A stretch of 64,000 nt of DNA, from the NCBI RefSeq assembly GCF_024807035.1, contig NZ_JANUCQ010000002.1, positions 186,001 to 250,000 of the forward strand, in the 5' to 3' direction. The stretch's first letter is position 1, and each line of letters opens with the position of its first letter. Origin of the DNA: Methanococcus voltae PS (lineage in GTDB: Archaea; AGJL01; Methanococci; Methanococcales; Methanococcaceae). The translations under genes were made by a program, and so were the position numbers. Under the pieces are notes generated by a model that worked only from the letters and a program-made list of their open reading frames with translations, did no database searches and was not told where the DNA came from. This document shows, in pieces, positions 35,309-45,843 of this stretch.

Positions 35309-35326
35309 ATCGATAAAATCGATAAA
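35309..35326 (+). promoter_or_regulatory. Tandem ATCGATAAA repeat before HMG-CoA synthase
   Basis: Two exact adjacent copies of ATCGATAAA lie 50-67 bases before the ATG of HMG-CoA synthase. They share ATCGA with the pair of ATCGAAA sites upstream of the XRE regulator gene, so the regulator might bind both. The match is only five bases. Confidence 0.35.
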
Positions 35327-35375
35327 TTAGTAAATATCATCAATTAAAATCTAAAAATACTATGATGGTGAGTAA

Positions 35376-36425
35376 ATGAACGAAGTGGGTATCGTAGGAT
35401 ATGGAAGCCATATACCAAAATACAGAATACAAGTTGAAGAAATCGCTAAAGTTTGGGGAAAAGAAGCTAACGCTATTAAAAGAGGTTTAGTAGTAAATGA
35501 AAAGAGCGTTCCAGGACCAGACGAAGATACAGCTACAATATCAGTAGAAGCTGCAAGAAGAGCACTTGCTAGGGCAAATATTAACCCTGAAAAGATTGGA
35601 GCTATATACGTAGGTAGTGAAAGCCACCCTTACGCAGTTAAACCTACATCAGGTATTGTTGGAGAAGCTATATGTACTACACCAGATTACACAGCTGCAG
35701 ACTTAGAATTTGCGTGTAAAGCAGGTACCGCAGGTATTCAGATGTGTATGGGTCTTGTAGGTAGTGGAATGATTGAATACGGTTTAGCCGTAGGTTCAGA
35801 TACCGCGCAAGGTGCTCCAGGTGATGCTTTAGAGTATACAGCAGCAGCAGGTGGTGCAGCTTACATTATCGGTAACAAAAAAAGCGAAATTTTAGCAAAA
35901 TTCAATGGTACATACTCTTTTACAACAGACACGCCAGACTTTTGGAGAAGAGAACATGAACACTACCCAAAACACGGCGGTAGATTTACAGGAGAACCAG
36001 CATACTTTAAGCACGTTTTAAACGCAGCTAAAGGAATGTTTGAAAAAATGGGTACAACACCAGCAGATTACGACTACTGTGTATTCCACCAACCAAACGG
36101 TAAATTCTACATTAACGCAGCTAAAAAATTAGGATTCAACCAGGAACAATGGAAATACGGTTTATTAACTCCATACTTAGGAAACACCTACTCAGGAGCT
36201 GTTCCTTTGGGATTATCAAATATTTTAGACCATGCAGAAGCAGGAGACAGGATTTTTGCGGTTTCATACGGTAGTGGTGCAGGTAGTGATGCTTTCGATA
36301 TTACTGTTACAGACAACATTGCAGGCGCAGCTGAAAAGGCAGTTACAACAGAGACTTTATTGGCACACAAAAAGTACATCGACTATGCTGTGTACATGAA
36401 ATACAGAGAAAAAATTAGAATGTAA
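35376..36425 (+). CDS. hmgS: Hydroxymethylglutaryl-CoA synthase
   Basis: A 349-residue thiolase-fold enzyme of the archaeal HMGS family. It condenses acetyl-CoA with acetoacetyl-CoA for mevalonate and isoprenoid lipids. N-terminal [16 protein letters not shown]; catalytic Cys in [11 protein letters not shown]; the acid/base Glu in the region around [12 protein letters not shown]; His in [12 protein letters not shown]-terminal [12 protein letters not shown]. It lies directly upstream of thiolase and a DUF35 protein. In Methanothermococcus these three proteins form a complex that channels acetoacetyl-CoA, and this gene order predicts the same here. ATG follows ATGGTGAGTAA. Confidence 0.95.
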   Translation: MNEVGIVGYGSHIPKYRIQVEEIAKVWGKEANAIKRGLVVNEKSVPGPDEDTATISVEAARRALARANINPEKIGAIYVGSESHPYAVKPTSGIVGEAICTTPDYTAADLEFACKAGTAGIQMCMGLVGSGMIEYGLAVGSDTAQGAPGDALEYTAAAGGAAYIIGNKKSEILAKFNGTYSFTTDTPDFWRREHEHYPKHGGRFTGEPAYFKHVLNAAKGMFEKMGTTPADYDYCVFHQPNGKFYINAAKKLGFNQEQWKYGLLTPYLGNTYSGAVPLGLSNILDHAEAGDRIFAVSYGSGAGSDAFDITVTDNIAGAAEKAVTTETLLAHKKYIDYAVYMKYREKIRM

Positions 36426-36582
36426 GGATTTTAAGATTTAATCATTTATTTAATGATTAATCATTTATTTAAGTATTATTTAATGAATATTTTAAATTGC
36501 GGAATGATTGAATAAAATTTGGAAAAATTAATAAAATTGAATATATAATAAATTATAATAAATTAAAAAACCTACCTATTAG

Positions 36583-37770
<1,188 letters not shown>

Positions 37771-37905
37771 AATATATAATAGAAACGGAAAATAGAGCGG
37801 AAAATAGAATATTATTAAAAATTAATCATTAATTAATCATTAAATAAATATTGAAATGAATATTAAATTAAACAACGATATTATAAATAAAAATTTGGTG
37901 GAATA

Positions 37906-38298
37906 ATGGTTGTTAGAACTTGGAGACATATGCAAGAACGATATAATTTAATCGGTAAAAAATGTACGACTTGCGGTAAAGTATACTTCCCATCAAGAAA
38001 AGTATGCCCAGAATGTAGAAGAAAAGGAGAAATGGAAGATATCCAACTCTCAGGTAAAGGTATTGTGTACACATACTCAATTGTAAGAGCACCACCTAAA
38101 GATTTCCAAAAAGAGTCACCGTACATCGTGGGAATCATTGCATTAGAAGAAGGAACAAAGATAACTGGTCAAATCGACTGTGACCTTGATAAAATTGAAA
38201 TTGGAATGCCTGTTCAGACAGAATTCAGAAAAATCAAAGAAGATGGTAAATCAGGTGTAATCAGCTACGGTTACAAATTTGTACCTACAGTACACTAA
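37906..38298 (+). CDS. DUF35 OB-fold scaffold of the thiolase/HMG-CoA synthase complex
   Basis: A 130-residue protein with a zinc ribbon (KCTTCGKVYFPSRKVCPEC, Cys at about residues 23, 26, 37 and 40) followed by an OB fold (GKGIVYTYSIVRAPPKDF, YIVGIIALEEGTKITGQI). In the structure known from a related methanogen, this protein bridges thiolase and HMG-CoA synthase and shares a CoA-binding channel between them, letting the unfavourable thiolase reaction proceed. Gene order HMGS-thiolase-DUF35 is the same here. ATG follows TTTGGTGGAATA. Confidence 0.9.
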   Translation: MVVRTWRHMQERYNLIGKKCTTCGKVYFPSRKVCPECRRKGEMEDIQLSGKGIVYTYSIVRAPPKDFQKESPYIVGIIALEEGTKITGQIDCDLDKIEIGMPVQTEFRKIKEDGKSGVISYGYKFVPTVH

Positions 38299-38416
38299 TA
38301 TTATTTACCATAATATTTTAATATTTTAATATTTTAATATTTTTATTTTTTTATTTAGTTTTATTTTTCAATTATACGCATATGTGTTTTTTGTAGAACT
38401 GTTTATATTGGATGAC

Positions 38417-38433
38417 ATATTATTTAATAATAT
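38417..38433. promoter_or_regulatory. Palindrome upstream of the Mrp gene
   Basis: ATATTATT-T-AATAATAT is a 17-bp inverted repeat, about 130 bp before the Mrp gene and 13 bp after a TATA-like GTTTATATTGG. It could be an operator, but low-complexity AT sequence makes this weak. Confidence 0.3.
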
Positions 38434-38558
38434 CCATAATGATTTAAGTTTAAATATTTAAATAATACCAAAGATATTATTAAATAGTAAATTATGGTAA
38501 ATTGATAAAAATATTAAAATTTCATAAATAATAACTTAATTAAATATAAGGTGAAACC

Positions 38559-39428
38559 ATGGCAGAAGAATGCAGTGGAAATTGCGACTCTTGCGGAGAA
38601 AGTTCCGCATGTTCTGACACCAAAAAGATGATGGAACAACAAAATAGAGTAATTAGAGAAAAAATGGATAAAATAAAACATAAAATAGCTATTGTAAGTG
38701 GTAAAGGTGGAGTTGGTAAATCAACAGTTACTGTAAACCTTGCAGCTACATTAAACCAAATGGGCTATTCTGTTGGTGTACTCGACGGAGATATTCACGG
38801 TCCAAACATTCCCCAAATGTTAGGAGTCCATGATGTACAACCTACAGGTGATGAAAACGGAATTATGCCAATCGTTACACAACAAGGCATAAAAACAATG
38901 TCAATTGGCTATTTCTTACCTGACCAAGATTCACCTATTATTTGGAGAGGTCCAAAAGCAAGCGGAGCTATCAAACAGTTTTTAAGCGACGTTTCATGGG
39001 GCGAACTTGATTTCTTATTAATCGATACACCGCCAGGGTCTGGAGATATACAATTAACCACATTGCAGTCAATACCTGACATCGATGGTATGGTTATTGT
39101 TACAACCCCTGAAGAAGTTTCAGTTATGGATGCTAGAAAATCCGTAGGAACTGCGAAAGTTCTCGAAATACCTATTATCGGATTAGTTGAAAATATGAGC
39201 GGTTTCGTATGTCCACACTGTGATGAAGTAGTAGACGTATTTGGAAAAGGTGGGGGAGAAAAAGCAGCAAAAGCTTTAAGCGTTAACTTCCTTGGCCCTA
39301 TCCCATTAGATGTAAGAGCTAGAGAGGCTTCAGACAAAGGTATCCCAATGGTTACATTAGATTGTAAAGCTTCAGAAGAATTTAAAAAGATTGTTGACAA
39401 AATTGTTAAAATAGTTAAAAAACAATAA
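38559..39428 (+). CDS. Mrp/NBP35-family iron-sulfur cluster carrier ATPase
   Basis: A 289-residue P-loop ATPase that assembles and delivers iron-sulfur clusters. The N-terminus has a Cys-rich motif (CSGNCDSCGESSAC, residues 4-17), as in NBP35 and many methanogen ApbC/Nbp35 proteins. The deviant Walker A motif is SGKGGVGKSTVTVN, followed by LLIDTPPGSGD. A C-terminal CPHCDE gives the CxxC pair that binds the bridging cluster at the dimer interface. ATG follows AAGGTGAAACC. It follows the mevalonate block but with a gap of 260 bp, so it is probably transcribed alone. Confidence 0.92.
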   Translation: MAEECSGNCDSCGESSACSDTKKMMEQQNRVIREKMDKIKHKIAIVSGKGGVGKSTVTVNLAATLNQMGYSVGVLDGDIHGPNIPQMLGVHDVQPTGDENGIMPIVTQQGIKTMSIGYFLPDQDSPIIWRGPKASGAIKQFLSDVSWGELDFLLIDTPPGSGDIQLTTLQSIPDIDGMVIVTTPEEVSVMDARKSVGTAKVLEIPIIGLVENMSGFVCPHCDEVVDVFGKGGGEKAAKALSVNFLGPIPLDVRAREASDKGIPMVTLDCKASEEFKKIVDKIVKIVKKQ

Positions 39429-39460
39429 ATTTCTTCCCATACTTTTTTTATTTTAGATAT

Positions 39461-39506
39461 TTTATTTTTAGATTTATTTTTAGATTTATTTTTAGATTTA
39501 TTTTTA
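39461..39506 (+). terminator. T-rich 12-bp tandem repeats after the Mrp gene
   Basis: Nearly four copies of TTTATTTTTAGA follow the Mrp stop by about 30 bases. Because T tracts stop archaeal RNA polymerase, this repeat likely acts as a terminator, and it may vary in copy number between strains. Confidence 0.45.
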
Positions 39507-39580
39507 TACCGTTATGGCCATTATATATTATACTCAATTATGAAATTTTTATAATTTTTTATAAATTATTTGGTGTTATT

Positions 39581-40846
39581 ATGTTACCCAACTCAAAAGC
39601 TACGGAAATAATTGATAAATATATAAGAAAATTCTTAGAAATGTTAAGGACTCAAGAAATAAAAGACATACATTCTAATGGACTTTTGGAACTTTCAAAG
39701 AATTTAATAGATGAATTAACTAGTAATGAAATAGATATGCTTGTTAAAACCGATGATGGAACGTATACTTTAAAATCAGAAGATACTGACGAATTAATGC
39801 ACTCTAGAGTCGGAGCACTTACTGAAGGCATTGAAAAGTTTGCAATCCCTTCAATGGTAGAAATGAGGGATAGTTGCAATATACTTGACCTTTGTAGTGG
39901 TATGGGCTATAACGCAATGGCTTGCCTTTCTAAAAACAAAAATTGTAATATAGATATGGTTGAAATAAGTAAAGAAACTTTATTTCTTTCCCTATGTTTA
40001 GATATTCCATTAAAAGAGCATGAACTTATCAAAGAGGCATACTTTGAGTTTTTTAATAATTTTAACGATATTGATATTGATAAGGATATTGATAAGGATA
40101 TTGATAAGGATATTGATAAGGATATGGTAAAAAAGGAAAGTAATTCCAAAAGAGAGTTTAATGGTAATATTCAAGTTTTTAATGACGATGCACGAGTTAT
40201 ATTACAAAAAATGCCCAATAATTACTACGATATAGTTTGTCATGATGCTTTTTCCCCAGCTCGTGACCCTGTGCTTTATACGGTTGAATTTTTAGATTTA
40301 ATGTATAAAAAACTTAAAGACGGAGGCATGGTTATTTCCTACTCTTCTTCAATTCCATTTAGGAGTGCTTTGTTTGAAATAGGATATAACGTATATGAAG
40401 GTGTATCTGTGGGTCGTAAAAGGGGTATTACGATAGCTTTTAAAGGTAAACCTATTTATCATACTATTTGTAACAATGACAATGCCATTAATGAGAATAA
40501 GTTAGATAAAAACGAAAACGATAACCATAATACGAATAATAATTGCGAACTTCAAAGGATTTCGGAAGTTGATGAAAGACTTATTGCTCTATCACCTATT
40601 GGGATTCCATATCATGATGAAAAATTAGATAAAACTTCTGAAGAAATAATTTTCAATAGAGATATTATGCGAGATGAATTTAAAAATAATTTGTCAATAG
40701 AGGGTTATAATGAACATAATAGTTATATATATTCTACAAAACGTATAAAATCTGGTAAAATTGATGAAAAATTATTAAAAATACAAAAAAATTCTAAAAA
40801 CTCTGTTGAATGTATTAACTTATTAAAAAAAGAATTATTTAAATAA
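39581..40846 (+). CDS. SAM-dependent methyltransferase, MnmC-like domain
   Basis: A 421-residue protein. The Rossmann core has ILDLCSGMGYNAMACL (SAM-binding motif I), VEISKETLFLSLCLD and the later YDIVCHDAFSPARDPVLYTV, characteristic of the MnmC/COG4121-like methyltransferase family involved in tRNA wobble-uridine methylation in bacteria. The exact archaeal substrate is unknown. Two low-complexity insertions interrupt it: a DIDK repeat from a perfect 12-bp minisatellite (40073-40120) and an Asn/Lys stretch near residues 300-320. ATG follows TTTGGTGTTATT. Convergent with the next gene across 46 bp of T-rich DNA. Confidence 0.72.
   Translation: MLPNSKATEIIDKYIRKFLEMLRTQEIKDIHSNGLLELSKNLIDELTSNEIDMLVKTDDGTYTLKSEDTDELMHSRVGALTEGIEKFAIPSMVEMRDSCNILDLCSGMGYNAMACLSKNKNCNIDMVEISKETLFLSLCLDIPLKEHELIKEAYFEFFNNFNDIDIDKDIDKDIDKDIDKDMVKKESNSKREFNGNIQVFNDDARVILQKMPNNYYDIVCHDAFSPARDPVLYTVEFLDLMYKKLKDGGMVISYSSSIPFRSALFEIGYNVYEGVSVGRKRGITIAFKGKPIYHTICNNDNAINENKLDKNENDNHNTNNNCELQRISEVDERLIALSPIGIPYHDEKLDKTSEEIIFNRDIMRDEFKNNLSIEGYNEHNSYIYSTKRIKSGKIDEKLLKIQKNSKNSVECINLLKKELFK
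40073..40120 (+). repeat. Four perfect 12-bp repeats inside the methyltransferase gene
   Basis: GATATTGATAAG is repeated exactly four times in frame, coding for (Asp-Ile-Asp-Lys)x4, preceded by a partial unit. Exact identity at third codon positions indicates recent slippage. Copy number changes would keep the frame because the unit is a multiple of three. Confidence 0.9.
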
Positions 40847-40892
40847 TTTAAATTATTATTTTATTACTATTTTATTATTTTATGGTACTATA

Positions 40893-41807
40893 TTATCTAA
40901 CATATTTTTCAGTTAATTTATCCATTTTATGTTTTTTAACAATTCTATTGGCTTCGTTGACCAATAATTGTGTAATATCTTCTTCGGAAACTTTTGAAAG
41001 ACCTTCCCATGAAGGGCAAGCGTTAACTTCGATTACTTTTAAACCGGTTTCACTTTCTATTAAATCTACGCCCGCGTAGTATAAACCGAGTGCTTCTTTT
41101 GCAGCTAATGCCAATTTACTTATTTCTCGGGTTACTTCACATTGTTTGGGCGTACCATTTTGTTTAATATTCGTTATCCAATTGTCAGATTCTCTGTACA
41201 TAGCTGAAACTACCCTATCACCTATTACAAAAGCCCTAATATCCCTATAGACGTTATTTGGATTATTTACGAATTTCTGCATATAAAAAGCAGGATTCGA
41301 TTCTTTGAATGTATTTAAAGTATTTAGTTTTGTAACTGTAGACCTACCTTTTAAACGAACTAAACCTTGTCCTCCATTTCCAAAAAATGGTTTTAAAACA
41401 CTATCATCAAATTTATCTGAATAAGCCAATATTTTATTAATATCTTCGGAGATTATGGTTTCTGCTTGAGGTATTTCATTTTTTGCCAATAAAAAAGATG
41501 TCCTGTACTTATTACCTGCGTCCTGTATTGACTGAGTTGGGTTTATAATAGGTATAAAATGGCTTAAATTTTCTATTATATCGAATCTGTGCATCATTTC
41601 ATCGCCAAATCCAATATTTCTTACAAAGGCACATTCTAAATCGAATAAATTTCTACTGTTATGTTCAAATTTTATGCCTTTTTTTGATAGGGTGTTTACT
41701 ATTTTGGATGGCTTTATAAGTATTGGGTCTATATCGTTTTGTTCCAGTTTATTTTTTAATTCATCGGTTATCCAGTCTCTTTCCTCAGAAATAATGCCCA
41801 TTTTCAT
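40893..41807 (-). CDS. mptN: RimK-type ATP-grasp ligase, probably MptN
   Basis: About 304 residues, an ATP-grasp amino-acid ligase. Motifs: DAGNKYRTSFLLAKNEIP, LKPFFGNGGQGLVRLKG (ATP loop), FVNNPNNVYRDIRAFVIGD, and the Mg-binding LKVIEVNACPSWEG. In methanococci the close paralogues are MptN (adds glutamate to tetrahydromethanopterin, giving tetrahydrosarcinapterin) and CofF (adds the terminal glutamate to coenzyme F420). The N-terminal MGIISEERDWITDELKN favours MptN by my recollection, but CofF is not excluded. ATG 41807 follows TGTGATATTT; a GTG three codons upstream is in frame. Confidence 0.72.
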   Translation of the reverse strand: MKMGIISEERDWITDELKNKLEQNDIDPILIKPSKIVNTLSKKGIKFEHNSRNLFDLECAFVRNIGFGDEMMHRFDIIENLSHFIPIINPTQSIQDAGNKYRTSFLLAKNEIPQAETIISEDINKILAYSDKFDDSVLKPFFGNGGQGLVRLKGRSTVTKLNTLNTFKESNPAFYMQKFVNNPNNVYRDIRAFVIGDRVVSAMYRESDNWITNIKQNGTPKQCEVTREISKLALAAKEALGLYYAGVDLIESETGLKVIEVNACPSWEGLSKVSEEDITQLLVNEANRIVKKHKMDKLTEKYVR

Positions 41808-42064
41808 AAATATCACACATAATGTTAAAATCTTAAATTGTAGTCGTATACTAAATATAATAGTAAATAGAAACTCATTAGTATCAATAGTATATCTAAA
41901 ACAAGTTATAAAAAGGTATTTAATCGTATTTTAAAATTAATAGTGGATAATTTCCATTTAATAATCTTAAAAATAATAAAAAAGAAATGAAAAAATTAAA
42001 AAGAAATTACAAAGAATAAAATTAATATTTTTAGAATATTACTAAAATATTAATTATATATCAC

Positions 42065-42469
42065 TTAATCATCAGTTTCGAGTAATTTACCTGCGTTGTC
42101 ACCAGGTTTTACGCTGTAAATTTCTACAAATTTAATAACGACTGCTCCTTTTGGTTTAATGTTTGGCATTTTTTCTGCCATCCATTTTTTTGTAATTTCA
42201 AAGTAATCTCCTTCTGTAACGTACTCAGCTTTTCCTTTGAATTGTAATGAGCAAGCTCTACAATCTGCAACATTTATTGCTACGAGTGGGTTTTCCTTAA
42301 TATTTGCAATTGTTTTCTTCATGAAATTATCGGAGATAATCAAAGTTTCGTCATCTACGATTATATTTGCACCCATTGGTGCTACGTTAGGGATTCCTTC
42401 CTTTGAAGCAGTTGCTAAGAATAATAAACCACTTAAAGCTTTTTGCATTTCTTCGTTTAGTTTTACCAT
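42065..42469 (-). CDS. Pyridoxamine 5'-phosphate oxidase-like flavin-barrel protein
   Basis: A 134-residue split-barrel protein of the FMN-binding PPOX type. NEEMQKALSGLLFLATASK, VAPMGANIIVDDETLIISDN and the PLVAINVADC strand give the fold. Small methanogen members often bind FMN or F420, and the true substrate is generally unknown. A short AC motif (DCRACS) may be redox active or incidental. ATG follows GAGAGGGAAAAC. It is a single gene. Confidence 0.75.
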   Translation of the reverse strand: MVKLNEEMQKALSGLLFLATASKEGIPNVAPMGANIIVDDETLIISDNFMKKTIANIKENPLVAINVADCRACSLQFKGKAEYVTEGDYFEITKKWMAEKMPNIKPKGAVVIKFVEIYSVKPGDNAGKLLETDD

Positions 42470-42712
42470 GTTTTCCCTCTCGATGTTTTTGATTAAAACT
42501 TTAAAATGTATGTATATTTTATATGTTATAGTTTACAACATTTAAATAAGTTTAATATTGGATTTTGACATTTACCACATTTGTGTTAAATATAAATTGT
42601 ATATATTGTATAATAATATAAAAAATAAATGATTTAATTTTAATTTTTTTACTTTATATGTAATTTTAATGTCTAATTTTTATTTTTAAGTTGTATTTTT
42701 AAGTTGTATTTT

Positions 42713-44047
42713 TTAGTTTTTAAGTTTTGAAAATACTATTTCAAGTATTTTTTCGGCAGAATTTCCACATCCGAATGGATTATCCCATTTTTTTGCACTG
42801 CAAGGCGTACATCTATCGGTATCCTTCTCTAAATCCAAACCCAATATTTTATTTAGACCATTTACCCAGTTATCATAATCATAACCAACTATTATGTTAC
42901 TACCAACGTCCACGGTTTCGGGTCTTTCGGTATTTTGACGTATTGTAAGGCAAGGTACGCCCAAAATACATGCTTCCTCCTGCACCCCTCCGCTGTCAGT
43001 GAGTATTAATTTAGAGTTATTTTCCAACAACAAAAAGTCCAAATAACCTACAGGTTCTATTAATTGAATGTTTGGGTTATTCTCTAACTTTGAAAGTAAA
43101 TCATATTCTTTTAATTTCTTGAAAGTTCTAGGATGAATCGGGAATACTATTTTTGAATAATTATCTGCTATATTAACAATATTTTCAATTATATTTGATA
43201 GCCTATCGAAATAATCGGTATTTTCTGCCCTATGTAATGTCAACAAGAAATAATCCGCGTTTTTTTCACTTGCTAGGTTTGATAACATATTTTCGGAGCT
43301 TTCCAAATTTTCAATTTTCTTCTTGGCTATTTTTAAATTTTGCAATGTAGCATCAACTATAGTATTACCTACAACAAAAATTTTATTTTCATCGATACCT
43401 TCATTTAACAGGTTTTGCTTTGCCAAATTTGTAGGTGCAAGTAAAAAGTCGGAAATATGGTCTGCCATTATCCTATTTAATTCTTCAGGCATGGTCCTAT
43501 CAAAACTTCTTAATCCTGCCTCAACATGAGCTACATTTATACCCATTTTTGATGCAGTGATTGCACCAGCTAACACGGTGTTTGTGTCCCCTTGTACGAA
43601 TAAAACGTCAGGTTCTTCCTCAACTAGTACTTTTTCAAGTGCTATCATCATATTTCCTGTTTGCTCACCGTGTCTTCCCGAGCCAATTTTTAAATTATAT
43701 TTGCATTTTGGTAAATTTAATTCATCAAAAAATATTTTATCCATATTTTGAGAATAATGTTGATTTGTATGGATAATTATATACTCTACCCGTGTATTAT
43801 CGATATCTAAAATATCCAAGGTATTTTTAGACAAAACGTTATCCTTTTTTTCATTATTTTCATTATTTTCATTATTTTCATTAGCATTTGATTTCGAACT
43901 ATCGGAGGATAAATCATAACCTGCCATTTTACTTAATTTTTTTATCCTTTGAAGTTCGTTAACATTCTCTAAATATCGTATTATGGGTGACATTTTGATA
44001 ATTTCGGGTCTCGTACCCAATAAAACTGCAATTTTTAACTTATTCAT
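42713..44047 (-). CDS. wecB: UDP-N-acetylglucosamine 2-epimerase with low-complexity insertion
   Basis: A 444-residue enzyme that converts UDP-GlcNAc to UDP-ManNAc, supplying the dehydrogenase at 32431. Motifs: AVLLGTRPEIIKMSPII, IHTNQHYSQNM, VQGDTNTVLAGAI, HVEAGLRSFDRTMPEELNR, LTLHRAENTD and LTDSGGVQEEACILGVPCLT. Residues about 33-84 are an Asn/Ser/Lys-rich insertion between the first helix and the HTNQHY strand; normal enzymes are about 370 residues. Four CG(A/C)-type Cys near the end (CTPCSAKKW, GCGNS) are common in archaeal members. The gene is separated from wecC by 9 kb, so the pair is not an operon here. Confidence 0.9.
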   Translation of the reverse strand: MNKLKIAVLLGTRPEIIKMSPIIRYLENVNELQRIKKLSKMAGYDLSSDSSKSNANENNENNENNEKKDNVLSKNTLDILDIDNTRVEYIIIHTNQHYSQNMDKIFFDELNLPKCKYNLKIGSGRHGEQTGNMMIALEKVLVEEEPDVLFVQGDTNTVLAGAITASKMGINVAHVEAGLRSFDRTMPEELNRIMADHISDFLLAPTNLAKQNLLNEGIDENKIFVVGNTIVDATLQNLKIAKKKIENLESSENMLSNLASEKNADYFLLTLHRAENTDYFDRLSNIIENIVNIADNYSKIVFPIHPRTFKKLKEYDLLSKLENNPNIQLIEPVGYLDFLLLENNSKLILTDSGGVQEEACILGVPCLTIRQNTERPETVDVGSNIIVGYDYDNWVNGLNKILGLDLEKDTDRCTPCSAKKWDNPFGCGNSAEKILEIVFSKLKN

Positions 44048-44294
44048 TTTCTTTCCCGCTTTTTTAATTTTTAATTATTAAAATTTAAGCTTTTATACTA
44101 TTTATTAGTTATTAAATGGATTTTAAAAACTCAAAATGAAAAAAATATACAAAAATATACAAAAATAGAGCAAAATGACAATGAAAAAATACTAAAAAAT
44201 TGAAATAAATATTAAAATATAATATATAATATGTAAATAATATGTAAAAATATAAAATAAAAGTTAATTATTTTGATTAGTTTAATTATTTTAA

Positions 44295-44966
44295 TTATAT
44301 ATAATATGGAAAGTCCGTAGTATCACTTTCCATATTAGTGCTAATCGAGTATCCATCTTCTGTTTTTGATATTATGACTTCAAAAGGTTTAGATGATGTA
44401 GTATCGATAATATTTGTTCTTTTGTTAGACTTAGGGGCAGGTGTTATTGAATGATATTTGCCATTTTTATCGTCTATATCTGCAGTTATTGAGCCACTGT
44501 TTAATTTTAAAGTTAAAGAGTCGCCAATCGGTAATTTTTTTACAAATGAATCCCCATTTTTAATACATAATTCATTTGTAGCGGGATTAATCCTATAGTC
44601 CCATTTATTTGAACTACCGTTTCTTAATCTAAATAAGTAGTTACCGTTACTTTTTTTAGTAAGGGGGCATTCTTTAAACGATAAATTCCTACCGAATGCT
44701 GGAGGATATTTTGAACGGTCGTGAGCATATTGACCTCTTCCAGTATCATTAGTTACAGTAAGTATAGGACTTGAAGATTCAGTACCTTCATTATTTTTTA
44801 AATTAGAAAGAGGGTCATTGAAGCATTTGCTAGCCTCACCTATCGAATTTCCCGTATCTTTTACAAAAGATAGCGACGAATACCCAACCACAGCACCGAC
44901 AACAATTGCTGCACATATTACTATGGCTAACTCCATTGACAGTTGTCCTTTTTTGGTTTTTAACAT
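44295..44966 (-). CDS. Pilin-like protein with class III signal peptide
   Basis: About 223 residues. The start LKTKKGQLSMELAIVICAAI matches the class III signal peptide of Methanococcus pilins. EppA would cut after Gly7, leaving Gln at +1 and Glu at +5, followed by a hydrophobic helix of about 18 residues that packs in the pilus core. The remaining 190 residues are polar and extracellular, longer than the major pilin (60-80 residues), so it may be a minor pilin or tip/adhesive subunit. ATG 44966 follows GAGGGATTTAT; a frame-extending ATG at 44984 lacks this. Single gene. Confidence 0.82.
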   Translation of the reverse strand: MLKTKKGQLSMELAIVICAAIVVGAVVGYSSLSFVKDTGNSIGEASKCFNDPLSNLKNNEGTESSSPILTVTNDTGRGQYAHDRSKYPPAFGRNLSFKECPLTKKSNGNYLFRLRNGSSNKWDYRINPATNELCIKNGDSFVKKLPIGDSLTLKLNSGSITADIDDKNGKYHSITPAPKSNKRTNIIDTTSSKPFEVIISKTEDGYSISTNMESDTTDFPYYI

Positions 44967-45208
44967 ATATAAATCCCTCATCATATGCCTATTTAATAGC
45001 CTAATAATTATTAAATATATTTATTGCCCATTATATTATATAAAACCTTAATAACCAATCTTACCTAAAAATATACTTAAAATTTTAAAATAGATGAAAA
45101 AATAATAAAAAAATAATAAAATATAGTAAAAAATAAATTAAAAAAGGGTAAAATGATTAAAGATACTAAAAATATTAAAGATAATAAATATAATAAAAAT
45201 ATTTTTAT

Positions 45209-45718
45209 TTATTTTTTATTAGATTTTAAAATTTTAGAACCTCTCATTAAAGCCGTTAAACCAGTTCTTGCAACTTCTTTAATACCTAGGGGTCTTACTA
45301 AGTCTAAAAATGCGTTTATTTTGGATTCGTCGCCCGTAATTTCTACAGTTATAGTCTCAGCACTTAAATCAACGATACTACCTCTAAAAATATTTGCATA
45401 TTGCGTAATTTGAGATTTACCACTTTCAGTAGGTGCGTGAATTTTTACGATGCACAACTCTCTTTCCACGTAATTATTGTGTTTCAAATCTTTTACTTTA
45501 ACAACTTCAACCAACTTGTTTAATTGCTTTAAAACTTGCTCTAAATGAGTATCGTCGCCTTTAACAACAATTGTCATCCTTGCAATATCTGGATTTTCCG
45601 TTGTGCCAACAGTTATGCTGGAAATATTAAACCATCTTCTTGCAAAAAGTCCAGAAATCCTTTGTAGGACACTAGGTTTATGGAGCACCAAAACCGTAAT
45701 AATATGCCTTTTATCCAT
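45209..45718 (-). CDS. ilvN: Acetolactate synthase, regulatory subunit
   Basis: About 169 residues. Small subunit of acetohydroxyacid synthase, which activates the large subunit and mediates valine feedback. The N-terminal ACT domain has [26 protein letters not shown], and a second ACT-like domain follows ([31 protein letters not shown]). ATG 45718 follows ACGGTGGTAATC. It lies 125 bp downstream of the large subunit gene on the same strand; co-transcription is likely. Confidence 0.93.
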   Translation of the reverse strand: MDKRHIITVLVLHKPSVLQRISGLFARRWFNISSITVGTTENPDIARMTIVVKGDDTHLEQVLKQLNKLVEVVKVKDLKHNNYVERELCIVKIHAPTESGKSQITQYANIFRGSIVDLSAETITVEITGDESKINAFLDLVRPLGIKEVARTGLTALMRGSKILKSNKK

Positions 45719-45843
45719 GATTACCACCGTAAACTAAAATTTAAAATTAATTATGTGTTAATAACAATTAATTTTACTTTTATCCTAATTTAATCTTATT
45801 CTAATTCTAATATATAGTCCTTAATTCCTATTTTTCAATTCTT

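Noticed and set aside
45153-45413. Plus-strand frame preceded by GGGTAAA, partly antisense to ilvN
   Set aside because: Two thirds of it is antisense to ilvN, whose protein is clearly conserved, and the first 25 codons are low-complexity Lys/Asn.
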